Of a stretch of DNA of 64,000 nucleotides, positions 36,518 to 49,800 are shown piece by piece. The notes below the pieces were generated by a model, which worked only from the letters and a program-made list of their open reading frames with translations, ran no database searches and had not been told where the DNA came from. The stretch lies in NCBI GenBank assembly GCA_000320605.2, contig KB445795.1, positions 681,867-745,866 on the forward strand. The letters run 5' to 3'. This stretch comes from Gelatoporia subvermispora B (Eukaryota; Basidiomycota; Agaricomycetes; Polyporales; Gelatoporiaceae). Position numbers and translations under genes: made by a program. Each line of letters starts with the position of its first letter. Positions within the stretch are counted from its first letter, which is position 1.

Positions 36518-36706
36518 TGGCGCTCGAGATCTAGCGTCTTGCACGGAGGGGAAAGTTCCGCAAAATACATAATGTAGACCAGGCCGAAACCGAACGGTAA
36601 TAGTGCATATCACCAGTACTGTATTAATCTACGAGCACGCAACGTAGCCCAAACTCATCACTCCACTCAGAAGGTATGGATCTGCAGATGTCAGGATCAA
36701 TTTTTA

Positions 36707-38269
36707 TCAGAAATAACGCATGTACTGGAGATGACGCACCTCCTCCCGCTCACGACCGCGCATGAAGGGCGGCTCAGTGCCCTTGGCGTAGATGTCGGAC
36801 CAGAGGTCCTTTTCGAAAGGCAGAGGCGACTGCTTAGCCTCCTCAACAGCCTGGTCGACTTCGGCCTTAGCCTCCTTGTCCATCGTCTGTATTCAGATAT
36901 CAGCATCACATGCACACATGCACGGGACATGATAGCCGTACCTTGAGATCTTGCTCGCTGGCAAGGCCCCACTCCTCAATGTAACGCTGGAGACCACGGA
37001 TCGGGTCCTGGGTGCTACGCATACGCTGGACCTCCTCACGAGTACGGTAGGTGGTTCCGGGGTCAGACATCCTACATCGCAATGAGAATCGTCAAGCGCT
37101 GGTCGAGAGCCAAAATAGCGACGAAAACGTACGAGTGACCACCGTAGCGGTAGGTGACGAACTCGAGCAGGATGGGGCCCTTGCCGCTCACAACCCAGTC
37201 CTTGGTGTGGCGGACCGCCTTCAGGACAGCAAGGATATCCATACCGTTGGCCTATAGGACATTCGATCAGCTGGTGAACCATATTCGTGCACACCAATCA
37301 CCGCACCTGGATACCGGGGATCTTGTCACCACGAGTGAAGTACTCGGTGTTGGAAGAGCTGCGCTCAGCGGAGGTACCCATACCGTACTTGTTGTTCTCG
37401 CAGACGAAGACGCAGGGGAGGTTCCAGAGTTTCGCCTGATAACGTACACGGCGTCAGTCAGTCGGGGACGCACGGATAATAGGGAGTAGAATGCGCACCA
37501 TGTTGAACGACTCGAAGACCTGGCCCTGGTTACTCGCACCGTCACCGTACATCGCGTATGTTGCGATCGGCTTGTCCTCGTACTTAGCGGCGAACGCGAG
37601 ACCGGCGCCGAGCGGGACCTGCGCGCCGACGATACCGTGTCCACCCTGGAAGGCCGGGGTGAAGACGTGCATAGATCCACCCTTTCCGTGCGACATGCCG
37701 CATTGCCGGCCAAGAAGCTCGCCGATGAGGCCCTTGATGGAGCCGCCGCGGAGGACGGCGAAGGGGTGGGTACGGTAGGAGGAGATGATGCGGTCTTGGT
37801 GGGTGGTACCGTGCTCCATACCGACGGAGACCGCTTCCTGTAAAGTACAATACACGCGTTCAATTACAAATCAGATTAGCAGCAAAGTCGAACACGTACC
37901 TGACCAATCGCCAGATGGCAGAAACCACGGATGAGCTTCTGCTTGTAAAGCGCATCCGCGGCCATCTCCATGCGGCGCACGACGTTCATCTGCTTGTACA
38001 TGGTCAGGAGCTGCTCCTTGGTGACCTCGATGTCGAGGTCGGGGGCCTCGGTTCTGTAGCCACGGAACGAGTCTTCATGAAGCTTGACCGTGAAGGGCTC
38101 GGAGTGCGAGGCACCCTCCCGCAGCTGGGACGAGTCCGCTGCAGTCTGGATGGCTCGCACAAGCGGCTGCAAACACGAACACAGTGTAAGTTGGCTGGAC
38201 ACGACGAACGGCGATGGTACTCACCAGCCTGCGCTGAATGGTCGGTCGTATCCGGGCGAGGGAGGCCAT
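36707..38269 (-). CDS. PDA1: Pyruvate dehydrogenase E1 component subunit alpha
   Basis: Decarboxylates pyruvate with thiamine diphosphate in the mitochondrial pyruvate dehydrogenase complex. Exon 1 encodes [15 protein letters not shown], a presequence. Then come [40 protein letters not shown] and [20 protein letters not shown]. The thiamine diphosphate motif is [18 protein letters not shown], then [20 protein letters not shown]. The regulated phosphorylation loop [17 protein letters not shown] is intact, with the serine that pyruvate dehydrogenase kinase targets. The end reads [15 protein letters not shown] in the simplest frame. A further intron near the stop is possible, which would change the last residues. 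Six introns or so. Confidence 0.94.
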
Positions 38270-39136
38270 GGCGGAGAGGAGGAGAGATTGCTGGCGTTGG
38301 GGACGACACAAATTGTGGACGCGTGCGGGTGCGCGCCTCGGGGAAAATCGGTCACGCCACTTGTCCCCAGCGCGCAGGTGGCACGTTCACTTTGCATTCA
38401 ACTCGTCCTACGATCCCCCATCGACCGATTTGCGTACTCAGCAGAATATGTTCATACACCACGCCTACAGAGTACGACCCTTTGCTCAGCGAGAATCACA
38501 ATTCGCGTCGTGTTCGGAAGACAGTTCAAGCGATGCAGACCAGCTACATGTATATACACTCGGTAAAATGAGTGAACCGGGTCCAGGCATTCCAGCACTA
38601 TATGCGGCTCGGAGGTTGTTTTCACGAGAGGATACACAGGCACGCTATCTGAGTGGTTTCTCTGTATTGATTCGTACAAAACTTGCGGCATCTGTCCCTA
38701 CGGGGAGACACGCTCAAGGAGTGAAAGGCGGCTTTGTTGACATGAAACGCGCATCGTCCAGAAGATTTGCCCCAGTCGTGTTACTGTCTAGCTGAGGGAG
38801 ATCTTGCCACAGCTGCCTCATGATCTGTGTGTATCTTTGAAACCCGGTCCATCGTGCTCTGCTGCATACGGCATCTGCAGCACAAGCAGCGCGCAACAAC
38901 CCGTGGGCCATCTCACGAAGATGGTCGAATCAGCTTGTGTAATTCAGCAGCTCAGTGCACATGTTATGCACAATATTGAACCCAAGGTCCTCGGTATCGA
39001 AGTTCAAGATAGCCAATAAAGATATACATTACGCACTAGTTTGCAACCAAGCTACAGGTACATGAATCGATATGAATGCATCGTATGCTACTTGCGCGGC
39101 GGCTTGTAATGTCGGGAAGAGTCCTAACACCCAGAA
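38270..39136. other. PDA1 upstream region and intergenic DNA
   Basis: About 870 bp. The first few hundred bases must hold the PDA1 promoter. The remainder has no recognised gene, RNA or repeat; long frames here have no domain signal. Confidence 0.35.
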
Positions 39137-40695
39137 TTATGAGTCGTTGATGTAGACCGTCTCGCACAGAGTCCTCAGCTGTTGCGCATCCTCCGAATCC
39201 TGCCTCCATCCCTTGACACCCAACAATTCGATCTCTCGAAGGGGCGTCGTTGCCTTGCGTTCCCCCACAAACCCCAACAATTCCCGTCGCATCGCTGTGT
39301 CAAATGCTACGTTGACGATATCGAGACTACGCAGCTTGGGACACATCATCATGCCCGACATCATCGAAAGCGTATGCTGCAGACAGGCGGGACTCATGTT
39401 GATGAGCCTGAGATTTTCCAGCCGCGCAATGCGACAAAGGGCCACGATCCAGGCCGGGTCGTCAACGTTTGAGACAATGAGGGTGTCGACGTTGGACAAG
39501 TCGAAGTGGAAATGGAGATTCTTCAGAATGGACGCGGGTACTGAAGGATTCTCCCGATCCTTGGCAATGGATAGTGTGAAAGCCGGGTCTTCGAAGGACA
39601 GTTCCCCACAATGCACGCGAACAGTAGTCTTCCCGTCCTTCCCGTCCTCCCTGTGCCATTCGATGGCTCTCGCTTGCGCAAGGCCCGCCACGTTTCTGAG
39701 GCTAAGGCACGTGAGATGCTCTTCCTCAATCCGGTCTGGGGCAAGATAGATACGAGCGGTGGTGGAAATCTGGGTGTGTGTGAGAATACCTCCGATCACT
39801 GATATTGACACGTCCTCTATGTGAAGCAGCGAGAGGTTCGGCAGAGGTATTAGCTCTAGCTGCTGGTGAATATCCGGGAAGATGATGCTGTCGACCAGGA
39901 TGAGTTTTTGCAGTCCTGGTGATGACCTGAGAACACTGAGGAGCTCTTGTAGTAGCAGGGCCCTCGGGGGTCATATGTCACGAGGGAGAGATGTGTGAGA
40001 TTAGAACAATTCGGAAATGAGATACAAACACTGGCAATGTCGAGCGAGCGGAGGGAAGGTACGTCCCCGCCAAACAAGCTGGACATCGTAACAGGGTCGG
40101 CCATTTCAATCGCGCCCGTGACGCGAGACTGCGTCACTCGGAGAGTGAGTTGCCTCAGCTTGGGTGCAGTAAACTTCATGCACTCGTATACAACATCGCA
40201 CATCTCCATCGCATCCGAGATCTGACACTTGAATACAGCGGTGCGATGCATATATGGTTTGAGCTGCTTGAGTATCTTGGGCATCGGTCTTTGGCTGGAG
40301 CGGCCGGTGAGATTGATGTGTAATTCCGCGTCTCTCGATCGCTTGAAGAATACCACAGCACGGACGACGCTGCTCCAATATCTTGTATTTATCATCACGT
40401 AGTTCCAGAGCCCAAGGTTGTCCAGTGCGACCTCCCTCCATTGACGACAAACGCGCGTTGCCATTCCAAGGCTAACACCACACTCCCTGGACAGGAACCA
40501 GAGCGACCGTGATAGCAACTCATAGGGGAGGCGGTTGATAGGGACCAGGGAGTTTCGATATCTATGCAGCTCTAGGATGTCTTCCTTGAGGCTCTGAATT
40601 TTCTTGTCGACGAGGCAACGACGGTCCGAGTTCGTGCTTCCCATAGATGGCTGACCACTCAGCAACTCCAAGACACGACCGCTAGCCGCTGACAT
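39137..40695 (-). CDS. F-box-like leucine-rich protein gene with one apparent frameshift
   Basis: F-box-like family (substrate recruitment to SCF ubiquitin ligase, family knowledge). Starts MSAASGRVLELLSGQPSMGS, then a short coiled coil (DKKIQSLKEDILELHRYRNS), the F-box (INRLPYELLSRSLWFLSREC, MATRVCRQWREVALDNLGLW) and leucine-rich sequence to about DIASVCISFPNCSNLTHLSL. Near 39965-39970 a GGG run sits where the frame must change. After it the reading continues as QELLSVLRSSPGLQKLILVD, DIHQQLELIPLPNLSLLHIE, then ISVIGGILTHTQISTTARI and to the end. A single lost base there, or a sequencing error, would explain this. It is the least damaged of four related copies in the window. Confidence 0.72.
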
Positions 40696-42190
40696 CTCGA
40701 ATAGCCTTTAGACAGATGTTCAGTTGTATGCTATTGCGGGGTATGCTCGAAGCTGAGCCATCGACGGAGACTAACCAGCCACTAACGAAGACGAGCCGCG
40801 ACCGATATTTTTTTGGTTGACACGTGTGTTCCGGCAGTACGGTATCCCGGTCGGGTTCCGCTCTTGGACCTGTGTCCCGAAGCTCGCCCCTAGAGTATTG
40901 TATGTTGCAGGTCGCCCGAATGTAGGTGGTTATCGTCTACATTCATTGGCAGCACACGCGCGACGCGTAAATATCGGCAACGCGCGCGACGCGTTAACAC
41001 ATACAATTCAGTCACAGTGACGCTCACCGCGGCGTCGAACTCGAACTTGTGGGAGGCCCTCTCACGGTGGCGATACCCCCTGCTCACTTAGATCACTGGT
41101 TTGTTGAACAGATGAAAAGGTATAGGTTCACGCATTCACGCAGGCCACAATGGGTACAGGACATGAAGCGTGCGGGTGTAAAAGGTGAGTTCTGCAGTAC
41201 TGAACGTATGAACTTTGACGATAAATTTCATTACTCCAAGCAGATCACTCTGTATCTTAAGGCGATCCTCGGTATAGTGTATCCGATTGTAGAAAGACAT
41301 CAGGTATCCGCCGGCGACGTTGTGCACATATATGCGTGTGATGATTTATCAATTGCGAGACTCCATTGCGGATGTACAACGAAAAAGTTTGCCGTTGTGG
41401 TGGGCCCAGACGCCCACTGTTCAAAGACACGAAGACGTGCCTACAACAAGCTCGACAGTACTCTTCCTCGACATCGGTCTCAACGTTCTCTTAGGTCCCT
41501 TCTCGCACCAGTTACGATAGACGTTCTCCCTTGCCGGTACGATACTAATTAAACACTCTCGCTCATACACGCCGTAAGTTTGCAGCCGCAGAACCCTGAG
41601 CGACGACCCAGGTCCGCTGATAGGCTCAGAACGACGCTGCGCGCCTGACCGCCCGGGATGTCGGGGGCGTGCTCCGCACGCAGCTAGGCGGCGGGCTCGT
41701 GGCAGGTCCGCCGAGGCTCTAGAACCTGGTGATGGCTTTTGAACGAAGAAGGGCATGGTGAGGTCCTCCATTATTATTGGCCCCGAGATGGACTCTGTAC
41801 GATACGTTCGCATCTGGTCTCCTCTTCCTCCATACTTAGACATCCACCTTCCGCATTTGGCAGTTCAACGTTCAACCTTGACATCCTCGCGGCTCTGACA
41901 CGGTAGTTTCCGGATGTCTCAACATAAGTACTGGCTCGTTGAAATGAGCATAGACTCTCTATCTCTTCTTCCCTGGAAATATCGTGCCCTCTTGTGTGTC
42001 TGCAAGTTTCGCGAAGTTGAGCTTTGCCCAAAAGTCCTGTCTGTAGACGAGCCAAGTGTGCTCGATTACACGACCGGTGAGCGTAGAAGTTATCTAGTTA
42101 GAGTACCTAGAGTAGTACTACTTCGCATCATCCCTTCTCCACCCCCTATTTCCGAGCCAACCGTCCGCCTCATCTCTCATCGCACACGTA
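40696..42190. other. Gene-poor stretch between F-box copies
   Basis: About 1.5 kb without a convincing gene. The longest frame (41049-41552, +) has no recognisable domain and no clear splice context. Probably decayed sequence. Confidence 0.35.
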
Positions 42191-42199
42191 CTTTTCCTC

Positions 42200-42640
42200 C
42201 CCCAAACTCCCCTTCACACCCCCGACCCTTGCAGCTAGTTCTCCCTTCCACACCAGACACAATGATGCTAGAGTCGACCGCATTCGTCCTGCGCAGCTCA
42301 TGTAAGTGTGCTAATAGATGCATCTTCATACAAATTTCCCAACCATGAAGCAACATCTGTACCATCTTCCCCTTCTCAACCTCCGACAGGCTGATCTCCC
42401 GAACAGGAGCCGTCGTTTTGCGACTCCGCATAATATCCAATGTCCCTCGTCGCAATGCTTCATCGACTGTGAGACACGCAACCTCGAGACTACACACTTG
42501 GGCACAGATCGCCGGATCACACGGTACCGTGAGTGCATGCAGCAAAGAAGGGAGTATTGATATTAGCAAGTCGTAGGTTCTTGAGATTTCCCATATGCCA
42601 AAGGGCAGTGGTCCAACTAGCTGCGGTTGGGCGGATTGCC
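42200..42640 (-). pseudogene. Fragment of an F-box-like gene, copy 4
   Basis: Read on the minus strand, TTALWHMGNLKNLRLANINT matches the leucine-rich end of the F-box copy at 39 kb (VALCRIARLENLRLINMSP). After a frame change it continues VCSLEVACLTVDEALRRGTL and RKTTAPVREISLSEV, parallel to LRSLDIVNVAFDTAMRREL and RKATTPLREIELLGV. The F-box, N-terminus and most of the repeat region are missing. Clearly a broken relic. Confidence 0.65.
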
Positions 42641-42649
42641 GCCAATGAC

Positions 42650-43080
42650 ATACCGGAGCTAATACGAAGACGCACCTGCCACTACGTAGATGTCGTCTGC
42701 TGTCTGAGACATCGCTTCACAGTCAGTACGGTGAGATCAGTGATAGAGCGGGTGTCTGAGATGGATGACTATATAGTGTACGTGTGTACGGCTGTGACGC
42801 ACAGCTGATGTCGACTTTGCGAAATCCCATGGCCCCAAGAACCTCGTGCACCTACCATCCTAGCAAGTGACTAAAGTGGCCAGCAGGTTTGATCCCACAT
42901 ATTTCAAGGAGCCATGGAGCGAATTTAACACGCTGGATTGTTCTTAAAATCCGAGATTGCGGCCGTCTTTGGCCTTCCTCAGTGCGGTGGACTAGCATCG
43001 TAGAACCGGACAGCTTATACGCAGCACACTCAAGCAGATACAGCATAATGGTACATGTTTGATCACTTGAACGACACTTC
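42650..43080. other. Intergenic, no gene seen
   Basis: 430 bp between the F-box relic and the ECM15-like stop codon. Nothing recognised. Confidence 0.3.
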
Positions 43081-43705
43081 CTATGCTGAGCTCGCGCCCC
43101 TTGCCAGGATGTCTTCTACACGCTTGACCTTGCCTTCGTTGCCGGTTCCGGGTTCAATATCCCTGTCGACGCGTGTACCGATCCGGATGTCTGTCGCGAT
43201 GCGCGGGGCCCCCTTCGCATGAACTGCAGCATGGCAATCATGAATGGCTTGCATGACTTGAGACCACGGTCCCTCTGCCGAACACAGTGAGCAGACAAAT
43301 ATGCTTGTAGATGCAGAACGTCGTACCGAGATTCGTCCCGTAGCCACTGGGCTCGAGTGTGTATATCAAAATGTGCCGAGATTTACGTGAAATACTCACT
43401 GCAGCTGTGAAGACATTACACTATCGGCATCAATATGGAGCGGTCATGGAGACTTACCTTGTACTTCAGCCCACTCTTCTCGAGCACACGGATGCACTCT
43501 GCGATGTATTCTGCGACCTTCACATGTCTCACACTCAGTCAACAGTCAACTCGGCATGTTGACGTATTCACAGATGATTCCGCGGTGCCCATTGGGACGA
43601 GGCAGAAATCTAAATAGTATGTCACTTGAAGGATTGAATAGACATGATGAAGCGTTCGTATATACCTGCCACTGCATAGAGGTCGGATGTAGTAGTTTGT
43701 GACAT
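43081..43705 (-). CDS. ECM15: Thiamine-binding-protein-like (UPF0045/ECM15) family protein
   Basis: Small ferredoxin-like-fold family (yeast Ecm15, bacterial MTH1187/YkoF relatives); some members bind thiamine, the fungal role is not established. Starts MSQTTTSDLYAVA and after a short intron continues DFCLVPMGTAESSVN, then VAEYIAECIRVLEKSGLKYK, the block GYGTNLEGPWSQVMQAIHDC and HAAVHAKGAPRIATDIRIGT. It ends VKRVEDILARGASSA. The GxGTxLEGxW...PRIxTDIRIGTR signature identifies the family. About four very short introns; one is only about 36 nt by my reading and exon joins near 43.4-43.6 kb are approximate. Divergent from ARMC8 about 260 bp away. Confidence 0.83.
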
Positions 43706-43966
43706 GATTGACGTCTTGAGCTATGAATCTCGCTTGCCTCGAAGGCCCTCAGGCTGGACAAATTCGTGCTGGCGCGTGCGGAGAAACGTCGGATGAACCC
43801 ACTGGACTGTGGAAGCGCCGGTGAGCGTGTGGGGGTGGCTGAGAATCGTCCGGACCTTCCACAGGGTTACTTTACTACCGCCGAGCTCCCCTTTCTGCAC
43901 TCTATGCTTGTGACCACTTGTTGACCTAGCTAGTTGGGTCCAGACACTTGCACACGGCCTGAAACC

Positions 43967-46756
43967 ATGACGATCATCACCATAACTGTACCCTTCTTGA
44001 AGAAGGTCAAGAACGCACTCATCGGCAGTCCCACCGCAAAGGCTGCGTGGTCACGAAACTTCGAACTCATCGCGACGTGAGCTATTGACCAGTGCCTTGT
44101 ATATATGAACATGCTTACGCTCTACCAGGATTGTGAACTGTCTCAACAACCCACACCTCCAGCTAGCAGACGACCCACCCGATGTCCGGAACGAGATCCG
44201 GATAGAAGCCTCTCACGTCGTGGCGTCTCTTGCGCATGGTATGTACGCCTTGAATCTGTGGTGGCGCGCCATACAAACGTTATGCGCAGGTAGTCCAGAA
44301 GGCCTTAGAACGTTGATCCGAGTGAACGCTCCTGACGCCTTCTTGTATGCCATTGCAAGAGTACAACCGACTGAACCCCCCGCACTGAAAGCGGCCATAG
44401 TCCGTGCCTTCAAGGAAATTGCAATCGCGCTTGCAGATGGTGTCGGTCCTTCACAGTGGGGAATACGAACCAAGACTTTCGACCTACGGAATGACGCCAA
44501 GGTCACTCTGGATTACCTATTCCAGGTCGGTAACCATACTTGCTGTTAGGCGACTGTACTCAGGAGCTTTGCAGCCACCTGGCTTGGACATCTTCTTACC
44601 TCTTCTGGCAGACAGAAACCCTCAAGTTGTCATCTCTGCTGCTCAGCTCTTGGCTTCTGCAATCCGCACACCAGCACACCGTGCAGTGGTGTCAGAATGG
44701 CTTCCACCACCTGAACGGATGAAAGAGATCAAAGGGAAGCGCGGATGGGAAAAGCCCGACGTGGCGAACTCTCCGAGCAGACAAGGCGGATGGGTTGTAC
44801 GCTATCTTATATCCATCTTGTACAGAAATAACGCCAAAGTGAGCTCCTACTCACGCGGATCCGTAAATCTGGCTGACATGTCTGTCTTTATAGTTGCAAG
44901 AAGCTGCTCTGTCTGCTTTGGCTTGTCTCGCGAAGGATAGTCAACTAGTGGCACTGACATTGACCAGAGCACCGCCAGAAAGAGAAGGTGAGCCGTGGTG
45001 TCTGTCTCGGTGATCACAAGGTAGCTGACTTCTCTCAAGCACCATTGTCTCATGTTTTATCTCTCTGCAAACTCCGTTCCGTGGACCTCCAGTTAGCTGC
45101 TTGCCTCTGGTGAGCAAACCCTCTTGTACTGGAGGTACCAAGTCAAGCTCACATAGGTTCCTAGTGCAACCAACGTTATCCGATCGTTACAGTCTAGTCA
45201 TGCATCATCCGCAACGGATCAGTCATCCGCGCTAACTGTGATGTATGTCGTCAATCGGCTCATTGCGTCTGAATCTGAGGCGCCGCAGACGCGCACGACG
45301 GCCTGCTTCACACTATGTACGTGCATGTGGAAAGTTTCAAATATTTACCTTGACGCATGCTCTCAGACAGCCTCGTATCTGACGACAAAGACTTGTGCAA
45401 ACTTGCGTATGATCGAGGCTCGCTCTCCAAACTAGCATCTTTAGTGAAGGTAATTACACCTCTGGAAAGGTCACCCGAGTGGGAAGAGGATGAGCCTGAA
45501 AGCATCGCTCGGCTCAGAGAGGTCAGCGTGCGATCACATATGATATGCACTCACACCAGTTGACTGGCTATTTGCAGGCGGCTCTCACAACCATTGCAGC
45601 AATCTCGCTATTCAATGACGACATTCGGTGCGAAGTGACGGGCACATTAAAGCTTATACCCGCCATTCAGGTGTCACTATCACACCAGCATCTCGGCGTC
45701 CGTTATGCCGCGTGCCAATGTGTCCGCGCTATAAGCCGTTCCGTCGCCGTGCTGAGGACAAACATCTTTGATACAGGACTGGGCATGTCCGTATTTCAGC
45801 TCTTCCAGAAACGGGAAGAAGATCGCCGGATAACATTTGCCGCGTCTGCGGTCATTTGTAATCTGGTCAATGATTGTTCGCCACTGCAACCAGTGAGGAC
45901 AAGACATTTTGACCGCCACAACGCGCATGGCTGATAAACGATGATTTAGATTCTGCTCAAGCAAGGTGTTCTTGAAAGACTTGTCGATATCCTCCAGTCA
46001 GGAGATACAGATCTCAGACTCAATGCTCTTTGGGCGATTAAGAACCTTCTGTATAAGGGTTCTTCAGTCCTGAAACGCAAAGTCATGGACGCGCTTAAGT
46101 GGCCTGAGCTTGTCAAGTATGTCCCTTTTGGCGGTCCACGAGGCAGCATATACTGAACCTTTCATAGGTTGTTCGCGGACGCAGAACCAAAGATCCAAGA
46201 ACAAGCATATCACGTACTACGTCACATCGCGGACGGTCCGGAAGACGTTGAGATGATCTTCCAGGAGATGGGAAAAGATGTATTACTAGCTTACTTGGCA
46301 CGAGGGATGGAGTCGCATACGGACGAAGTGCTTCTTCAAGTGAGATCATAGCGCTGAAGCTTTCTTTTGAATGACAGCTGACTGCTCCACCAGGCTGTCT
46401 GCGTACTTGCCAACATCGCGAATAGTATAACCCATCAGGGAGCCATCCTCGCCAATGTTCGCATTCTCGACGCCTTACGAGCTTGCTTGTACGATGCAAA
46501 AGTGGAGGTGCGCCGTCCGGCAGTATCATGCGTCTTGGAACTCGTGCGGGCGAATCCAAGAAGCCACAAGGAGCTGCGCGACGTTGGTATCGAGTCGACT
46601 TTGCGACACATGTGTGAATACACGGGTAGCGCTGTTAGCGCGAGCCCGATACGTCGCATGATGGGCACGCATATGGGATTGGAGGAAGATTGGGAAGTCA
46701 AGGAGAAGGCCAAGGAGGCGCTACAATGGTTGGAACACAGCGCGGAGATGAGGTAG
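43967..46756 (+). CDS. GID5: ARMC8/GID5 armadillo-repeat subunit of the GID/CTLH E3 ligase
   Basis: Armadillo-repeat scaffold of the GID (CTLH) ubiquitin ligase, which in yeast degrades gluconeogenic enzymes (family knowledge). Read from ATG 43967 (MTIITITVPFLKKVKNALIG); an additional upstream exon is possible. Repeats run throughout: DAFLYAIARVQPTEPPALKA, PPGLDIFLPLLADRNPQVVI, LQEAALSALACLAKDSQL, CKLRSVDLQLAACL, SATNVIRSLQSSH and MYVVNRLIASESEAPQTRTT. The C-terminal half has the best match: QHLGVRYAACQCVRAISRSV, GDTDLRLNALWAIKNLLYKG, QEQAYHVLRHIADGPEDVEM and WEVKEKAKEALQWLEHSAEM. About twelve short introns. It is convergent with the DNMT1-like gene, with stop codons about 94 bp apart. Confidence 0.85.
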
Positions 46757-46849
46757 ATATCTAGGATGTACCATAGCGTGTACGGAATTTGCGGTATATA
46801 TCCAGCATACGGTCATAGTCCGAGCTTATCCCTGATACGTGAAAATGCC

Positions 46850-49800
46850 TCATACCTCTGGGCTCATGTCTCTGTCAGGCGCCGAATTATGATCGGGAGT
46901 CAAGTATGCTCTCTCGATCTCTTTGCCAAGCGCCATCGCCAAAGGTACTGGGACCGCGTTTCCTATCTGGCGATGTTGCTGTACATTGATTGTTAATACA
47001 GGCACAGATCAAGGAAATGAAAGCTCACGTCAGCAATGACATCGTATAGTCGAGAGTTGTTTGACAGGAATTTATAGTGATCCGGGAAGCCTTGCGCTCG
47101 TGCGCACTCGCGTACCGTGATGATACGCTTTTGCTGCGCCATTTAGGTCAGGTGAAAACTGCCGACTCCGAGGCCTTGCTGACTTACAGTGGGATGAAGT
47201 ACACGCCCTCCCTTGGCATTGGGCTTGATAGTGGTCATCGCAGTCCAGAAGTGTCCGTTTCCGTCAATCCTGCCGTATATACCGCGATAGCATTTCTTTG
47301 GGACGCCCTCGGATTCAAACATTCGTGGAACATATAGCACCCGTGGGAGATCTTACATAAAATAAACATGAATATGTCATGACATTGCCAGCCAGCCAAC
47401 CGGACTCACCGACATGATCAGCATCTGCTCTGAATGGTATATTTGCTACCCTGCGTAACGAGCAGACCTGTCAGAACTTGTACTTGCCTTGACTAATGTC
47501 ACAGGACACGAAGTCGAGCACTCACCGCTCGACCACCATGTGTGTGAAAGTGCGACTGTACTGGTATTCGACCTCTTCTCCAGCTGTTTCTCGCGCCCAC
47601 GTTTGATATCGTGTGAGAGGAGGAAACGAGTAAGGGGCAGGGGCTGTGAACCCCGGCAACGTCTTGCAGGATCGTGCGACTGCATCGAAGCTGGGGATCC
47701 CGTTTTCTTCGCGTTCTCTAGCCTCTCTGATGTCACCTTTACTTTTCCGAAGCTCTATATGCGGGTTAATCCTGCATAAGGATCAAAATCAAGTAATCGT
47801 AACATCGTTGTGGCCCAGCGATCACTGACCAGTCAAATTGGGGCTGCAGTAGACACAGGTCGGAATGTATTCACAGACAGATATATAGCACATACCAGAT
47901 CTCCGATGGCATCCATCACTGTAACGGTCGGTAGCGGGGCCCAAGGTTCAAGGGTTATATCATCCTCCTCATCTATCTGGCATCGAGTAATTGGCTGGAG
48001 GGTATCTCCAGTTGGAAGGTTATAGCACTGCGTCTTGCGAGGGAAACTATGACTCGGAGCAGGAAACTGAGGCAAAGGCAGGTCTCGCCTAGCACCGATG
48101 AAAATCAGACGACGACGTCCCTGAGGAGCACCATATTGACCGGCTTGGAGGACACGAAAATGTATCTGATAGCTAGGTTCCCATAATGTTAGTATCGAGA
48201 GCAGGCAACACGAGCGACGAATCAGCGAATATCACATACCCTAGTGCGGTAGCCGCTCTGACGATGAACTTGACCATGCCCATCTTAACTCCACCAACAA
48301 CGCTGCGTCCCGACTGTTCGCCGCCTAATGGGTGGAATAACATGCCTATAACATTCTCGATCAGGAAGTACGAAGGCCGGTAAAGCTCCACCCAGGAGAG
48401 CATGTTGCAGACCAACGTGCTCCTGTCAATGAAATTGAGGCGAAACTCACTGTTAGGTGATAAGAGCGTACCTGATATCGTCAGCTTTCTGATCGAGAGA
48501 ATATTTGATGGTAAGTAAGATCGCGAAAATCATATATTCTCGATGCTGACTTTCGAGTGGTTCATGAGCGAGAAACTTTGACAAGGCGGACCTAGATTTG
48601 ATATTACTTGACTACGGCATCGCGTAACACAAACGCATATGATATACCTCCGAAAATGAAGTCGACCTCACCCGGCTTTGGAAGAGACGGAAGTTGTGTC
48701 CTTTTCTTTTCATTCAGGCTCATCAAAGGACCAGTCTTCTTGTGCTCAAGAGTGTCGATGGCATGTTGCAAGAGCAGATTTGTACATTGGTTGTAAACAA
48801 TAGTATCCGGGTGATTGGCCCTAGACGAATGAAGTCGTTGTTAGATCCTGATCATCACGTCACCTGGATGACTGACTGATAGCTAAGTGCAGCACTTGGC
48901 GAAAATTCTACCGCCCATTTTGTGTTCACCGAGTCGGAGCAGTTTAATCCAGTTGAGAGTCCTCCAGCTCCTACAAGGCTCGGAGGGATAAGAACATGAG
49001 CTTTCGCAGAGCCTGACATGACTTACCGCTAAACAGGTCCAACGCCCGTAGTGGTCCGCGCTGATTCAAGAACCGCTTAGCTTCGGCCCGTTCAGAGTCA
49101 TGCGCATGCAAACATTGTGGGCAACTTCGGGTACAGGTGTAATCGAGATTCATGAGAGCTTTCAGCGATGTCACCCGTGGACTTTGTGCCCATAAATCCA
49201 CGTAGTAATGATCGTCTGCCTGGAGCCACTCGTCCAGTTCTGATTTTGTACGGCAAGGCTTTACGTAGACTTTGCCCTCGATCGCAGATGCTTCTACTCT
49301 GGTGATCGTTGGTGTGGCAAATAGACGACGCTGGTGGGCAATGTCAGCTTACTCCATGTGTGAGAGAACTGGAGACATACATTATCCTTAGGGAGGGACC
49401 ACGCTTCGTTACCTTTCAGGTCGCGAAGAATTAGGTCATATCGTCCGTAGAGACTTGCCTCTACTATAGGCAAGCTACCTCCGGGTTCAATGTTGACGAT
49501 CTCGGCAATTTGATATAGGTAAGCCTCTTCGGACTTAACTCGCAAGTACACGAAGTCAGAGATGTGGTAGTCCACACCATGTTGAGATATTGAGCCATCA
49601 TCCTCCGAGAACTTCCACATGGATCGTTCTTGTCGTAATGCTTTGAGTCCGCAGGGGAAGCACGTTGTGTGTGGCTCGCAGGTTCGTACTGCAGAATCAA
49701 CTTCCCGCTCGGGGATCTGTACGAAGGCCGTGTAAAGGGGATCCCATGTAAGTCTAGGGGAGCTAAAGTCATGGCGAGAATATGTATAATTAGCCCGAAA

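Noticed and set aside
41049..41552. Frame of 167 codons as a gene
   Set aside because: No recognisable domain, no splice support, and it sits in a gene-poor decayed area.
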